The position numbers and the translations under genes are program-made. A model generated the notes under the pieces. That model saw only the letters and a list, made by a program, of their open reading frames with translations, was not told the DNA's origin and did not search any database. This document shows, piece after piece, positions 37,271 to 49,614 of a stretch of DNA of 64,000 nt. The stretch lies in the NCBI RefSeq assembly GCF_963576675.1, contig NC_088916.1, forward strand, positions 9,625,001-9,689,000, written 5' to 3'. Source of the DNA: Euphorbia lathyris. Its lineage: Eukaryota > Streptophyta > Magnoliopsida > Malpighiales > Euphorbiaceae. The first letter of the stretch is position 1, and every line of letters starts with the position of its first letter.

Positions 37271-40200
37271 ATGGGTGAGAACAGCACTCGTTTCCTTCCA
37301 GGGAACCAAACAACACAGATACTCCCTGAGGGATTATCAATCACTAGACCTCCCCTATTCTTTGGATCTAATTATACATTCTGGAAGAATAGGATGAAAA
37401 ACTTTATTCAAGCCACAAACATGAGTGCATGGCTTGCAATTGTTCAAGGTCCACATGTGCCCTATAAAACTGTTAACAATGAGAAAATTGTTAAGAGCGA
37501 AGCTGAGTGGACAGAGGATGACCTCAGAAAATTACAAAACAATGCTTCGGCTATAAATATGTTTCACTGTGCTTTAGATGCTGCAGAATACAATAAGATT
37601 TCAGGTTGTGAGTCAGCACAGGAGACTTGGAAAAAGCTTGAAGTGACCTATGAAGGCACCAGTAAGGTTAAGGAGTCCAAAGTCAATCAGCATATGAGAC
37701 TCTACGAGCTGTTTGAGATGAACGAAAATGAAGACATCTCAGAAATGAACTCAAGATTCACCAACATCATAAATGAGCTCAAAAGACTTGGAAAGAGCTT
37801 CACTGAAGAAGAACAAGTGAAGAAGATCTTGAGAAGTTTACCTAAGAGTTGGCAAGCAAAGAAAACAGCTGTAGAAGAAGCTCAGGACTTGACTACCTAC
37901 AAATATGATGAGCTAATCGGATCCTTGCTGACCCACGAAATCTCTATGAAGAATTTTGAGGCAAAAGAAAAGTCTGAGGATAAGAAACAAAAATCTCTAG
38001 TGATGAAAGCTGACTCCACAGAAGCTGAGTCAACTGATGATGAGGAAATAGCCATGTTCACTAGAAAGATGAAGAAGCTGTTCAGAAGAAATGACAGGAA
38101 CAGCAAAAGGCCATACAAAAGATGTGACATGTATAAAGCTGAGCCAAGTGACAACAGATATTAGAAAGATAGCTCCAAGTCTATCACTTGCTTCGAGTGC
38201 CACCAAACTGGGCACATCAAGTCAAGCTGCCCAAACCTAAAAAGAGATACGAAGGGAAACAAAAAGGCAATGGTAGCAATATGGAGTGACAGTGACGTGT
38301 CAACATCATCCGAAACTGAGCAAAATGAAACTGCCAATATATGCTTCATGGCAGATGATGGAGCTGACCAATCTCAATCTGAGCAAGCTGACCTCTCTGA
38401 TGAAACTGACCAGGAGGAACACAACAATGAGGTAACATCCTTACTTTTACTTAGAAATGAAATGGTAAATGCCTTGAGTGATTTATATGCACTAACTAAA
38501 AAGTGCAACAAGAAAATCAAATCACTCAGCAGGCGGTGTGACGAGATTGAAGAGGTCAAGCTAAGTGACCTCCGATATCTTCTCCAGGACAACTCAGATT
38601 TACATACCAACATGCAAATAATGCATAAGCTTGTCACGGAGGTTCAATCTGAGTCAAAGAAACTTAGAAAGGATGTTGCAATCTTACAGAGTCAAACAAA
38701 AGGCTCAAAAAGAAATAAACCCCATACTGAGTACGCAAGTACTAGTCAGCATAAGCAATTCACTCAATGTGAATGTTGTGGAAAAAGGGGGCACACAAAA
38801 GAAGTGTGTTGGCATAACAAGCGAGTTGTCCAATGTGACTTCTGCGGAAGAAAAGGACATTCCACAAAGGTATGCTGGCATGCTCAGCACAACAATGCTG
38901 ACCGCACTCAGTACAACCCCCAAAGGGTAAAATTTTATGACTTTTGTGGTAAGCCAGGCCACACTATAAAAGTATGTCGTCACAAATTAAAGTATGATTT
39001 TGCACCTGTTTACACTAACAAGAAAGGACCCAAAAAGAATTGGGTACCTAAAAATGAATAGTTTAAAATGCAGGTTAGCTTGACATGCGTAGAGAAGTCA
39101 AAGCTGTGGTATATAGACAGCGCATGCTCAAGACACATGACAGGTGATGAAACACAATTCATCACACTAGAACTTAAACGAGGTGGAAGTGTAAGCTTTG
39201 GAGACAATAAGAAGGGTAAGATAGTCGGCTCAGGTACTATCGGAGGTAACCCAACTATTGAGTTTGTCTCCTTAGTCAAAGGTCTCAAATACAACCTACT
39301 GAGTGTAGCTCAGCTTTGCATGAGCGGCAGAAAGCTTGTATTCAATGATACTAAGTGTCAAATACTCGAAGGGAACACAAATGAATTGATTTTAACTGCC
39401 CCTCGTGTAGATAATGTTTAAATGCTAAATTTAGAAAAACAGTTTTCCAAAAACATATGCTTAGTGTCTAAAGAGGATAACTCCTGGCTATGGCATAGAA
39501 GACTTGGGCATGTCAGCGTGGATCTTCTTGCCAAATTAGCTAGAAAGCAATTAGTTGAGGGATTACCCAAATTAAAATTTGAGAAAGATCAATTATGTAA
39601 AGCTTGTCAGCAAGGGAAACAAACCAAAAAGTCATTTCAAAGTAAAAATATTGTCTCAACCAAGAGACCATTAGAATTACTACACTTGGATCTTTTCGGA
39701 CCTATCCAGCCACTCAGCTTGGGAGGTAAGAAATTTTCCTTGGTCATTGTAGATGATTTCTCTTGGTACACTTGGATCAGCTTGCTGAGTAGCAAGGATG
39801 AAACTTTTGAGATGTTCACTACACTCATTAGAAAGCTTGAAATTGACAAAGACCTAAAAGTAGCTCATATTAGAAGCGACAATGGTGGAGAATTAAAAAA
39901 CCAACAGTTTGATGAATTCTGTGAAACCAGTGGTATTGACCATAATTTCTCTGCTCCTAGAACACCTCAACAGAATGGGGTTGTTGAAAGGAAGAACAGA
40001 ACAATTGTCGAAATTGCTAGAACTATGCTGAGTGAAAATAGGCTTCCAAAGTACTTCTGGGGTGAAGCTGTCCACACAGCATGCTATATACTGAATAGGG
40101 CTCTAGTAAGACCTATACTTAAGAAAACCCCATATGAACTTTGGAAAGGATGAAAGCCCAACATTGGTTACTTTCGTGCTTTTGGGTGTAAATGTTTCAT

Positions 40201-42048
40201 ACTCAATACAAAGGACAATCTTGCAAAATTTGATGCTAAAGCTGACGAAACGATCTTCTTAGGGTACTCAACAAACAGTAAAGCATATAGAGTCTATAAT
40301 AAACGAACTCAGATTGTAGAAGAGTCTGTTCATGTTGAGTTCGATGAAGCTGACCCAACAGGAAAGACAACTCAGCTCACTGAAGATGAACCAAGCTCAG
40401 CTTCCGCTGACCAGAATGGAGCCTCTGAATCATCAATACAAGGGCTGACCAAAGGTAAGCAAGAAGTTGAAATAACATTTACTGACCAATCTATCCCTGT
40501 AGAGATTGTAGAAACACCTATTCCAAACGACTCAATACATGAACCAAAAAACTTTGCTGATGCTGAGCACGATGAATATTGGATCAATGCCATGCAAGAA
40601 GAACTTGACCAATTCACCAGAAATGAGGTATTGGATTTAGTGCCTAAACTTAGGAATCAAAAGCCTATAGGAACTAAGTGGGTTTTTAGAAACAAACTAG
40701 ATGAGCATGGAAATGTAATAAGAAACAAAGCTCGACTTGTAGCCCAAGGGTATAGTCAGCAAGAGGGTATTGACTATGGGGAAACATTTGCACCTGTTGC
40801 TAGGTTAGAAGCAATACGTATATTATGTGCATATGCCAGTTTCATGAACTTTAAGTTATACGAAATGGATGTCAAAAGTGCATTTCTTAATGGTTTCATA
40901 AACGAAGAGGTATATGTTAATCAACCTCCTGGGTTTGAAGATCCAAAATTTCCAAACCACGTTTATAAACTCAAAAAGGCCCTGTACGGTCTGAAACAAG
41001 CTCCAAGAGCTTGGTATGAGAGGTTGACCAACTTCCTGCTGACCAGGAACTATGTCAGGGGAAAAGCTGACACAACCTTGTTCATTAAGAAAAAGGGGAA
41101 ACATACCCTACTTGCACAAATATATGTAGATGATATAATATTTGGTGCTACTGACGAATCTTTATACAAAGAATTTAGCAAACAGATGCAAACTGAGTTC
41201 GAGATGTCCATGATGGGGGAACTCAACTTCTTCCTTGGACTCCAAATCCAGCAAGGTAAGAATGGCATCTCAAGGAAATGTTAAAGAAATTCAATATGAT
41301 GGACTGCAAACCCATATCAACCCCTATGAGTACTGATACTGTCCTATGCAAAGATGAGAAAAGTAAGTCAGTAGATACTAAACTCTATCGAGGTATGATA
41401 GGTTCGTTACTTTATCTCACAGCTAGTAGACCGGATATACAGTACTCAGTATGTTATTGTGCGAGATATCAAGCTGACCCCAGAGAATCTCATCTAACAA
41501 CTGTAAAAAGAATTTTTAGATATTTGCAGAGTTCAGTTGATGCAGGTCTATGGTATCCAACTTCAAATGACTTCACACTCATTGGATATACTGATGCTGA
41601 CTATGGACGAGATAAGCTAGAACGTAAGAGCACTTCAGGAGGATGTCATTTCCTTGGAAGCTGTCTAGTATCTTGGTTCAGCAAGAAGCAATCATCTGTG
41701 GCCCTGTCTACAACTGAAGCTGAGTACGTGGCTGCTGGAAGCTGTGTTGCTCAAGTCCTCTGGATAAAGCAACAGCTTGAGGATTATGGAGTGAAGACTG
41801 AAACAATAGAGATCAAATGTGACAACAAGAGTGCCATTGATCTGTCCAAAAATCCAATCCAACATAGCAGGATGAAGCATGTCAGCATAAGGCATCACTT
41901 CATCAGAGATCACGTACTAAAAGATGAGATCAAGCTGACCTATGTGCCAACAAATGAACAGCTTGCAGATATCTTCACCAAGCCCTTGGCACGTGAACAA
42001 TTCAACATACTAAGGGAAGCTATCGGTATGTCTAATCCCCTTCAATAA
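37271..42048 (+). pseudogene. Copia gag-pol polyprotein, degenerate
   Basis: One reading frame covers gag, protease, integrase and reverse transcriptase, with a -1-type shift before the end. Gag (37271-38161) has the UBN2/copia gag region and, after a TAG at 38162, a zinc knuckle CFECHQTGHIKSSC. A spacer follows with three further knuckle-like units (38.77-38.98 kb), then protease WYIDSACSRHMTG and integrase with the HHCC finger, HLDLFGP, IRSDNGGE and PQQNGVVERKNR (D,D,E). RT has [12 protein letters not shown] and YVDDIIFG. RNase H has YTDADYGRD and STTEAEYVAA. In-frame stops lie at 38162, 39059, 39419 and 40151. A small deletion near 41265-41280 shifts the frame before RNase H. Confidence 0.92.
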
Positions 42049-42576
42049 ATTTCTAAGTAAATGTTGTATGATTGCCATGCTGAGTGAAAATTTGAACGTT
42101 GTGCAAATGCCATGCTGAGTAAAATAAACTACTACTGAGCTCAAAATGTAGAAAAATCACCTCATACTGAGTTGACATACATGTGGTGTGATTATCCTGA
42201 GTAGGTACATATACTGAGCAACTATCATATACAAGGTAGGAATTCACCTCGATAAGAACTAGGTTCTCAGTATCACAAACGGTTCATTTTCTAGGAAAAC
42301 TGCGCTAAAACCCACTTGCACCATTAAATGCCAACACGTGTAATAAAAAGCACCTAGGAGAGGCAAACAATTATGAGACAACCCATGCGCCGGAAATGTC
42401 ATAAATGACAGAATCTCTGTCGGTTGAACGCCCCAAGGAAAAACGGCTAGTTCAATTAATAGGACCATTTTAGGTATATATAAATAATGGATAAATTACT
42501 CCTCAAATCTCTTCACACGTAAATCCTTTAGTATTCAGAATCTCTCTCTCTCAAATCTTCCACAAAATCTCTGAAA

Positions 42577-45402
42577 ATGACCAACACTCAGAAAATCTCC
42601 GGTGAAAATTCTGGAAAATTGATCACCGATGAAAGCCCCAAATCTACTCCTCAGTCTAATCTAACTCCGAGCAAACGCCGACAAACGGACCCGGCAAGTT
42701 CCTCAAAACAGAAGAAACCCAAGGCCAGAATCATGGTAAAGGTTCACACGAAAGTCCACAACCTGGAAGTCCTAAAATGCCGCTGGTTCTCTCCCAGCTT
42801 CGTTATCGCCGAAAAGTCATTCTGTGAATGGATTGAGAAAAACGAATGGGCAGGCCTCTTCTCTCTCCCCGGAACCACCTATCCTCGGTTGGTTAGGGAA
42901 TTCTACTCCGGTCTCCATGTTGACAAGGACGATGCTGACTATTTGGAGACGCACGTTAAAAGTCACAAGATTGTAATCACTCCGTCCTACTTGGCAACCT
43001 TACTCAACTTGCATAACAAAGGAACCGAGTTTAGAACAACAAAAGAAAAGGTATCAACGGAAAAGCTTGACCAGATGAAGGGATTTTGCAAACCCAAAAA
43101 TTACAAAGGAGAAATCCCCAGCACCAGTATGGGGCAAAACCAGAAGATGGCGCACTACCTATTCACTAACTTCATCTTCCCTAAACTCAACTCAGTCTCG
43201 TCTGCCTCCAACTTTAAGCAGTGCTTTATATGGCACATGCTAACCTATTGCCCACTCAATATGCCTGTATTTTTGGTAGGAGCACTTCAACGTGGGGGTA
43301 AGAAACTTCGACTAGGTTCTCTAATCACCAAGATCCTTGAAGATCACAAGATTGAGACTATAACTGAAACTAAAAGCTTGGGAACAGAAATAACCGCGGC
43401 TCTGCTATTTGGGTTATTGTTCAACCAACCTCTAAAGGGAGGTGAAGATGTTGAGGAAGATGAGGAAGAAAATGATGCTGAACAAGAAACTGAAACTGAG
43501 CTTGCAGCAGATGATGTTGAGCCAGAAGTTGAACCAGAGGAAGTTCCTGCTGATTCCCCCAAGGCAAAGAAGAAGAGAAAGACACTTGCCACTTGTGCAA
43601 AGGATATTGAAACTGTGCCCAGAAAGAAGAGGGCTATGACCAGAGGAAAGAATGATGATGCTGACCCACCCCAGGTTACACCTAAGTCAGCAGAGAAAAG
43701 GAAAGGGCAAGCTGAGCCCGAGGAAGAAAGTGAAGAATCCCCAGAACAACCTCTGAGGAAGAAAAGTCGAAGTTCTGGATTGAAAGTTGTTGAAGCGGAT
43801 CCAATTGATTGGGTTGTGACACCCAAATCTCACTGCACTCAGAACATTGGGATTGATCTTGAGAAAACTCCAGTTGAGCAAGCTGATGAAGGATAAGAAC
43901 AAAGACAGGTTGATACTCAGCCTAATGCTGAAGAAACCGATCATGCTGAGCCGGATAATGTTGAGCAAAATCAGGAGGCACATGTTGAACAAGAAGAAGA
44001 GGAACATCAAAGAGAGGATCTGAATGTTGAAGCCGAGGTTGAGGATGAAAATGTTCAAACTGACCCTTCACCTCTAAAAACTAAGTCCCTCAAAAGATTG
44101 AAAAATAAAGCTGGCAAGACTCCTCTTATTGATCTTTTGGCTGAGTCTCCATCTTTGGAGCAAATTACGGATCCATCCACTATCCAGTTCGAATATTTTT
44201 CCCACCATGTTGAGTCTCCTCCTAAGGAATCAGAGCAAAATCAAGCCTCTGTTACTCGCACTGAGGAACATGCCAAGACTCCAGAGAATCCAAATCCTGC
44301 CGAGCCAGAGCTCGAAGATCCAGCCACTCAACACGGGGAGAAAGCTATGGATCCACCTGTTCAAACTCAACCAATTACTCAAGCTAGTAAGCAGCCAACT
44401 TTACCACCATCCAGCTCCACCTCCATTCCTGCGTCTGAGCCAACTTCCACTGAGCAACATACATATCTTAGTGCAACTCAGTCTGGCCGTCACATCATTG
44501 AAACGGCTCAATCTCTTCTCCAGGAGTTCACCACTTCTGATGCTGCTAGGTTTGCTCATCCTGAGTCAACAAATATCTCTGCCATCACTCAACTTCTCAC
44601 GGAAATTAAGGGACTCAAGGATCTTATCAGTATTGTGACCACCGTCCAATCACAGCAACCTAAGCAAGATCACATTGCCAAGCTGACTGAGCTATTCCTT
44701 CTGATGATAAACCACATGAACTCCCTTGAAGGTAAAATCAACAATCTCTCTGTCCCTAATCCAGGATATGCAACTTCGGCTGAGTTAGATCAACAATTTG
44801 CCAAACTGAGAACAGAACTACACAACCTTGGGACAACGGCCAATCCTGAGTATGCCACATCTGCTGAGTTGCAGGGATGCTTTGCCAAGATGACTGTTGA
44901 TCTCACTTGTACACGTGAGCTCGTTTCCTCCACTTCTCAATGTAAAATTGATCAATTGAGTGAAGCCGTGAGTCTCCTCAATGTCAACAAAGCTCAGATG
45001 GATGTTGAACCCAACACCAATGATAAACTTTCATAAGGTATTCTGCAGGCCATTCGCTATGACAATGCTCAACGCATCTTCTATGACTCTGCCCTATTGA
45101 AGATGTATCATCAATCCTTTGCTCAGATTACCAGCTCTCTTACTTGGCTCAGTAAGTCCCATGAGTGTATTATCAACCTGATCACTGGGTCCATCCCTGT
45201 TCCTCGAAACGTTCGAGATGATTGTGTTCCTGTCATAGATGGCTTGAGTGAGAGCACGAAGCGTTTACAACGCTATTCCAATGTTCTATATCCTCAGCTG
45301 CAAGAAATGACACCTTTGTCTATAAACCCGATGTTGGCAAAACGGGGGAGAGAACTCAAGATGGAATTCAACAAAAGACAGGTGCATCAGGGAGCAATGT
45401 GA
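42577..45402 (+). pseudogene. Extra 3' ORF of Sirevirus-like element (envelope-like position)
   Basis: One frame of about 940 codons starts at ATG 42577 and ends at 45402, broken by TAA at 43894 and TAA at 45034. The N-terminal ~280 residues have a folded, hydrophobic character (KSFCEWIEKNEWAGLFSL, RLVREFYSGL, LTYCPLNMPVFLVGALQ) and resemble the domain catalogued as putative plant transposon protein (PF20167 type, recalled). The middle is an acidic Glu-rich tract followed by Lys/Arg clusters (KAKKKRKT, RKKRAM, LRKKSRSS) that look like nuclear-localisation signals. The C-terminal third is Ser/Thr/Gln/Pro-rich with possible coiled coil. No signal peptide or clear membrane segment, so calling it an envelope protein is unproven. 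It sits where Sireviruses carry their env-like gene. Confidence 0.75.
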
Positions 45403-45875
45403 AAGGAAAGGGTAAGGCCTTAGAGTAAGAAAAGAAAGGGTTAAGGCTGTACTTGAAGCACAAGTAAAACTTAAGTTTGTTTCTGTTTCAAAATCTATTT
45501 TGTGGGCACAAGTATTGTGTATGTGTATGTTTCATTCTATCCAATGAACTTTTTAATTCTGTTCAAATGCCATGCTTGTCAATACACATTAACGTAAGCA
45601 AATTGAACAAACAAATACTCAGTATACCAAATAACGAGTAAATCAAACTGAGTATTCAAGCATTTCTGAAAGCTGACCTAAACTCAAAGTAAATTAAAAC
45701 TAAATCTAGCCAGTACACAAATCCTTAGTTTGTCTCAAAATAAATCTTGGAAGGTTTAAGAGGTAAATTAACAGATGCAACCCTTACGGGGGAGAAATCT
45801 CAGAAATATGAAAAATAAATCAATCATGGGGAATTTCAAAACTGAGTTCCATAATTATGCATTTTGCCAACATCA
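45403..45875 (+). other. Non-coding tail before the 3' LTR
   Basis: No open frame. CTTACGGGGGAGAAATC at about 45784-45800 is an extra polypurine tract resembling the terminal one. Confidence 0.6.
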
Positions 45876-45888
45876 AAATGGGGGAGTT
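45876..45888 (+). other. Polypurine tract
   Basis: AAAATGGGGGAGT immediately precedes the 3' LTR and is the expected primer for plus-strand DNA synthesis. Confidence 0.85.
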
Positions 45889-47314
45889 TGTTGAAACACC
45901 TTTCCACAAGATTTTGATTTGACAAAATCATCCATGATTAAGAGACAATTAAATTTAAGTGCTTTATTTTAATTGTACTAATCCGTTTGTTCAATGTTGA
46001 GTATAAATATAAATAAAGATAAATATAAAAAGTAAGACAAGAAGAGGTCAGCATAGAAGCCTAAAGTATCAAGCTGAGTGGAATCAAACTTAGCATCAAA
46101 AGACAAAGACATACACGCCCACAACAAATGTCTCACGAAGATGAGCTGACTAAAAATATACTCAGCTTGGAAATTGCCGATGACAATGATTTACGCAGTA
46201 GAAGCTGAGTAATTCTTCAGGGCAGCATGAAAAAGTCGTTTGCTAAAAGACAATGATTACTGCCCCTCTGCACCAATAATTGAATCCTTGGAAAATACAC
46301 AGAAGACACATTCCGAGATGTATGGGTCAATGGATTATTGGTAAAGGACAACTGACACAAAAAGACAAGCCAGACGCAAGAAGACAAGCCTGACGTCTGA
46401 AGGAATGCAGAAGAAGGGAATGGCCGGAACAGTCTGAAGCTGACCAGAATCTGTCCCCTAAAAGAGCCGTTTTAACATTAACGGCTACATCATTTCAAAA
46501 TGATCCATCACAGATTTTCCCTATTTAAGGACAATCAAACTTCTTGGATCATTGCCGAATCACAAGAAGAAAAATACAAGAGAGAAAAGATACAAAAGCA
46601 CTTAGATACAAAAAGAGATCTTACACCCATCTTCTATTCCTTGTGTAAATGCTAGAGTGATTACTTGTAATCTTCTAAAGTGTTCTTTATTTGAAAAGGA
46701 ACAAGTGTTTATCAATTGAGAAATTGAGAGTGTAGTGCTGAGTGTTTGGTTGTAAACATTCAGTGGTAGAGAAATCTAGGTGCTGGGTTGTAGCACTTAG
46801 TAGGAGTTGAGTAGACGAATAGAGAAAGGTACTCTTGCATATTCAACTGCCTTGTAATTGGTTTGTGCTCTACCTTTAAAGAGCTCAGTATTGGATTCTA
46901 AAAGCCCGGAGGACTCTGGGGACTGCACGTAGGCAGAGAGGCCAAACCAGGATAAGAGATACTGAGTAATCTCTAAACTCTCTCTCAATATATATATGTG
47001 CATGTGTTATGTGTGAAGTTTACTCAGCATATAAAATTGTTTAAAGTTGACTCTGAGTAATTTCAAGTGCTAAGTTAGAAGCTGACCTCCAAGAGTGTCA
47101 ATATCTAACTTATAAATAAAACAGCTTTAGTCAATATCCGGCCAAAGCTGTCTTATAGCATATCTGGCCAAAGCTGTCTTATAGCATATCTGGCCAAGCT
47201 GACCAAAAGCTGAGTTGACAAACTCGCAAAATAACTAAGTCAGCATACAATAAAGCGAAAAAGTTATATTAGTTCCTAACCCCCCCCTTTGGAACTAATC
47301 ACACGGGACCAACA
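45889..47314 (+). repeat. 3' LTR of the Sirevirus-like element
   Basis: It is 1426 bp with the same termini as the 5' LTR. It carries a tandem duplication of a 26-bp unit around CAAAGCTGTCTTATAGCATA (near 47136-47195) that is single in the 5' LTR, plus one extra C in the run at about 47281. About 15 substitutions separate the two LTRs, all but one transitions. Confidence 0.93.
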
Positions 47315-47412
47315 GGATTCAATTCATTCCTGCCCCCATCGCCATCCCTTAGGCCGCTTCTTGCTCAGGCCTTCTTATCCCGGCGCCACCCACTCCGGAT
47401 CGGGTCGTTACA

Positions 47413-48318
47413 GGTAATCTGTAAGTCAATGTTTTCCTTAGATTTCTCAGAAGACATCTAGATGATGGGCGTATTTTAGGCAGTTTGTATTATACCCGGT
47501 TTGAGATTCCTTAATCTTAGGTGAGATTAATGGATTATAATTAGAGGAAGATTCAAATGTCTTCTCATTAGTCCATGTGTTAAAGAAAAGGTTTTATTTC
47601 TGTTTAGTTTAATCTAACGGCTCTCACTGGTCTAGACATCCTTGTTAATCTAAGATGAGTACACTGTGTACATTAATATTATTTATAAGATATCATAATT
47701 TTAACCACTTAACAACTAGTATTCTTACGAAATGAATAACTAGACGGTCGCGTTTAATTCCTTGTAAATATTTTTTTTAGAAATATTGGATAAGAGAAAA
47801 AAATTATTGGAAAATAAAGATTTTTCGGTGTTTAGCTATAACACCAAAAAATATGAAGAAGTGACGAGTGATTTCTGTTTTCAAAATAGTAAGAAAAAAT
47901 GAAGTATGATTCCAAAATATTAAAAAATGTTCTATTAGGTAAAGTATTTTCCACAATTACTTCATTTTTTTTTTCTGTTGACAAATATAAAATTTTTTGT
48001 TAACTTAAAAACAAATACTAAAAAAAAATTAGAAAAATATTTTTGGACAAATAAATATAGCATTATCATTTATAGTAGTTACATATATAATTGGTATCAT
48101 CATTTGTATAATTGTTGTTGGGCATCCGTTAAATATAATATTTCATAGCAACAGTTACATTATATAGAAGTAAATTAGGGACTATGTAGATAGCAGTAGT
48201 GTTATATGGATCTAAAATGATCAAACTGGAAATCTAACCTTATTAAATCTAAGTATGTTTTGAATCTTGATCAAATACTAATAAGATATATGTGATGATC
48301 AAAATTGATGTATATAAT
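47413..48318. other. Intergenic, nothing recognised
   Basis: AT-rich spacer right of the TRIM. No gene, RNA or paired repeat ends seen. Confidence 0.4.
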
Positions 48319-48992
48319 AGGGGTGTTCATCGGTCGGTTCAGTCTGAAAACCGAACCGAACCGATAACCAAAAACCGAATAGACTCAAAAATAAAAACAT
48401 AACCTAACCGAATAATAATAAATAACCGAACCAAACCGATCGAATTATTTCGGTTGGTTCGGTTCGGTTATTCGGTTTTTTTAAATTAAATTTTTTATTA
48501 ACAATTAGTTTTATGTAAGGTTAATATTACACTGTTAATGATATTATTTATTTTTCTTTTTGGATTGAAAGAAAAAAAATAAAAATTTTATATAGAAATG
48601 AAATCAATCTTAATTCCAAATATAAATTAGTGTACAATGGTACTAAATTGGTAGACAAACATTAAATAGACTAATAACATAATTAGTTACGGACAATCCA
48701 AAAAATATCATACTTAAAAAAGATTCTAATAATATAATAAATCAAATATAACTTAGAACAATAAACGATATACACCAATTATATAATAAATCTAACTTCT
48801 AATTATATTTAATTTATTTCGGTCCGTTCGGTTAATTCGGTAATTTTGATTTAAAAACCGAACCGACCGAAATTACCGAAATATTATAAAAAATAAAACC
48901 GAAACTAATAGACCAAAAATCGAACCGAAAATACCAAAATTCATCGGTTCGGTCGGTTATTTCGGTCCGGTTCGGGTTTTTAACACCCCTAA
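48319..48992. mobile_element. hAT-like MITE with CCGAACCG-rich ends
   Basis: The left end TAGGGGTGTTCATCGGTCGG and the right end GGGTTTTTAACACCCCTA are inverted repeats. Dense CCGAACCGA/TCGGTTCGG words flank an AT-rich core. No clean 8-bp duplication was found. It resembles the element at 30647-31178 in style but its termini differ. Confidence 0.7.
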
Positions 48993-49018
48993 TGTCAAAC
49001 AATTGATATTAATATATA

Positions 49019-49614
49019 GGGTTAAGGTGCAAAAATACCCCTAACGTTTTGGGTCAGGAGCAATTTTACCCCTAACGTCTAAAATGGTGCAATTTTACCC
49101 ATAATGTTTGTAGCCAAGAGCAATTTTCTGCTAACGTTGATAAATTGGGTCAATTTCAAAAATAATTCATCAAACTGTCTTCTCGCTCATGAATCTTATC
49201 ATGTACACTTCACATGTGCGTCATTTTATCAGTAACAAATATAAACACATGTTGGGATGTGAAAAAAAATAAAAAAAAATAAAAAAAATATACTATCTTT
49301 TGTACGAATTAGACAAAAAAAAAATTCAAAAAATTCACCGAATTTATAAATATTAATCTTCAATTCTATTATTAAATTACAAAAAAACATGAAATCCTTT
49401 TTTTTTAAGAATGAATTGATATGCAATTGGTGCAAAATAATGAACAACAATATCCGTGTTTTATAATAGTGTCTGAAATTGACACAAATTACCAACATTA
49501 GGGGTAAAATTGCTCTTGGCTACAAATGTTAAGGGCAAAATTGCACCATTTTAGACGTTAGGGATAAAATTGCTCCTGACCCAAAACGTTAGGGGTATTT
49601 TTGCACCTTAACCC
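49019..49614. mobile_element. Mutator-type MITE, family B copy 1
   Basis: The end GGGTTAAGGTGCAAAAATAC is mirrored by GTATTTTTGCACCTTAACCC. Arms of over 100 bp continue with CCCCTAACGT..TTTTACCCCTAACGT. Flanking 9-mers TAATATATA and TAATATGTA match at 8 of 9. The AT-rich core is non-coding. Confidence 0.9.

Larger units (their letters stand above)
35811..47314 (+). mobile_element. Ty1/copia Sirevirus-like retrotransposon, complete but defective
   Basis: LTR order: 5' LTR 35811-37209, primer-binding site, gag-pol 37271-42048, extra 3' ORF 42577-45402, polypurine tract, 3' LTR 45889-47314. The 5-bp duplication GGATT flanks the element (35805-35809, 47315-47319), with one extra T at the 5' side. 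Domain order protease-integrase-RT-RNase H defines Ty1/copia. The additional long ORF after pol and GGGGGAG tracts repeated upstream of the 3' LTR (45787 and 45880) are Sirevirus hallmarks. Six in-frame stops and a frameshift make it non-autonomous. The target is the right LTR of the TRIM. Confidence 0.92.
33471..47412 (-). mobile_element. TRIM-type LTR element, minus strand, disrupted by two LTR elements
   Basis: Two LTR copies of about 250 bp share TGTAACAC..TGGTCCAATACC, ATGTAGATATTGTCCG, CACATTGGG.CTCACGGC and CCACCCACTCCGGA.CGGGTC. One is 33471-33717 (plus one base after the solo LTR). The other starts at 35656, is interrupted after 35809, and resumes at 47315-47412. The internal part, once the inserts are removed, is only about 75 bp (35579-35655). 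On the minus strand it starts with a primer-binding site, plus-strand GGCTCTGGTACCA at 35641-35653, complementary in type to initiator Met tRNA. Flanks GGTAT and GGTAA match at 4 of 5. No coding capacity: a TRIM. Confidence 0.8.

Noticed and set aside
43344..43826. 160-codon antisense open frame
   Set aside because: It is the complement of the Glu/Lys-rich part of the copia 3' ORF, so composition keeps it open; Ser/Phe-rich with no motif.
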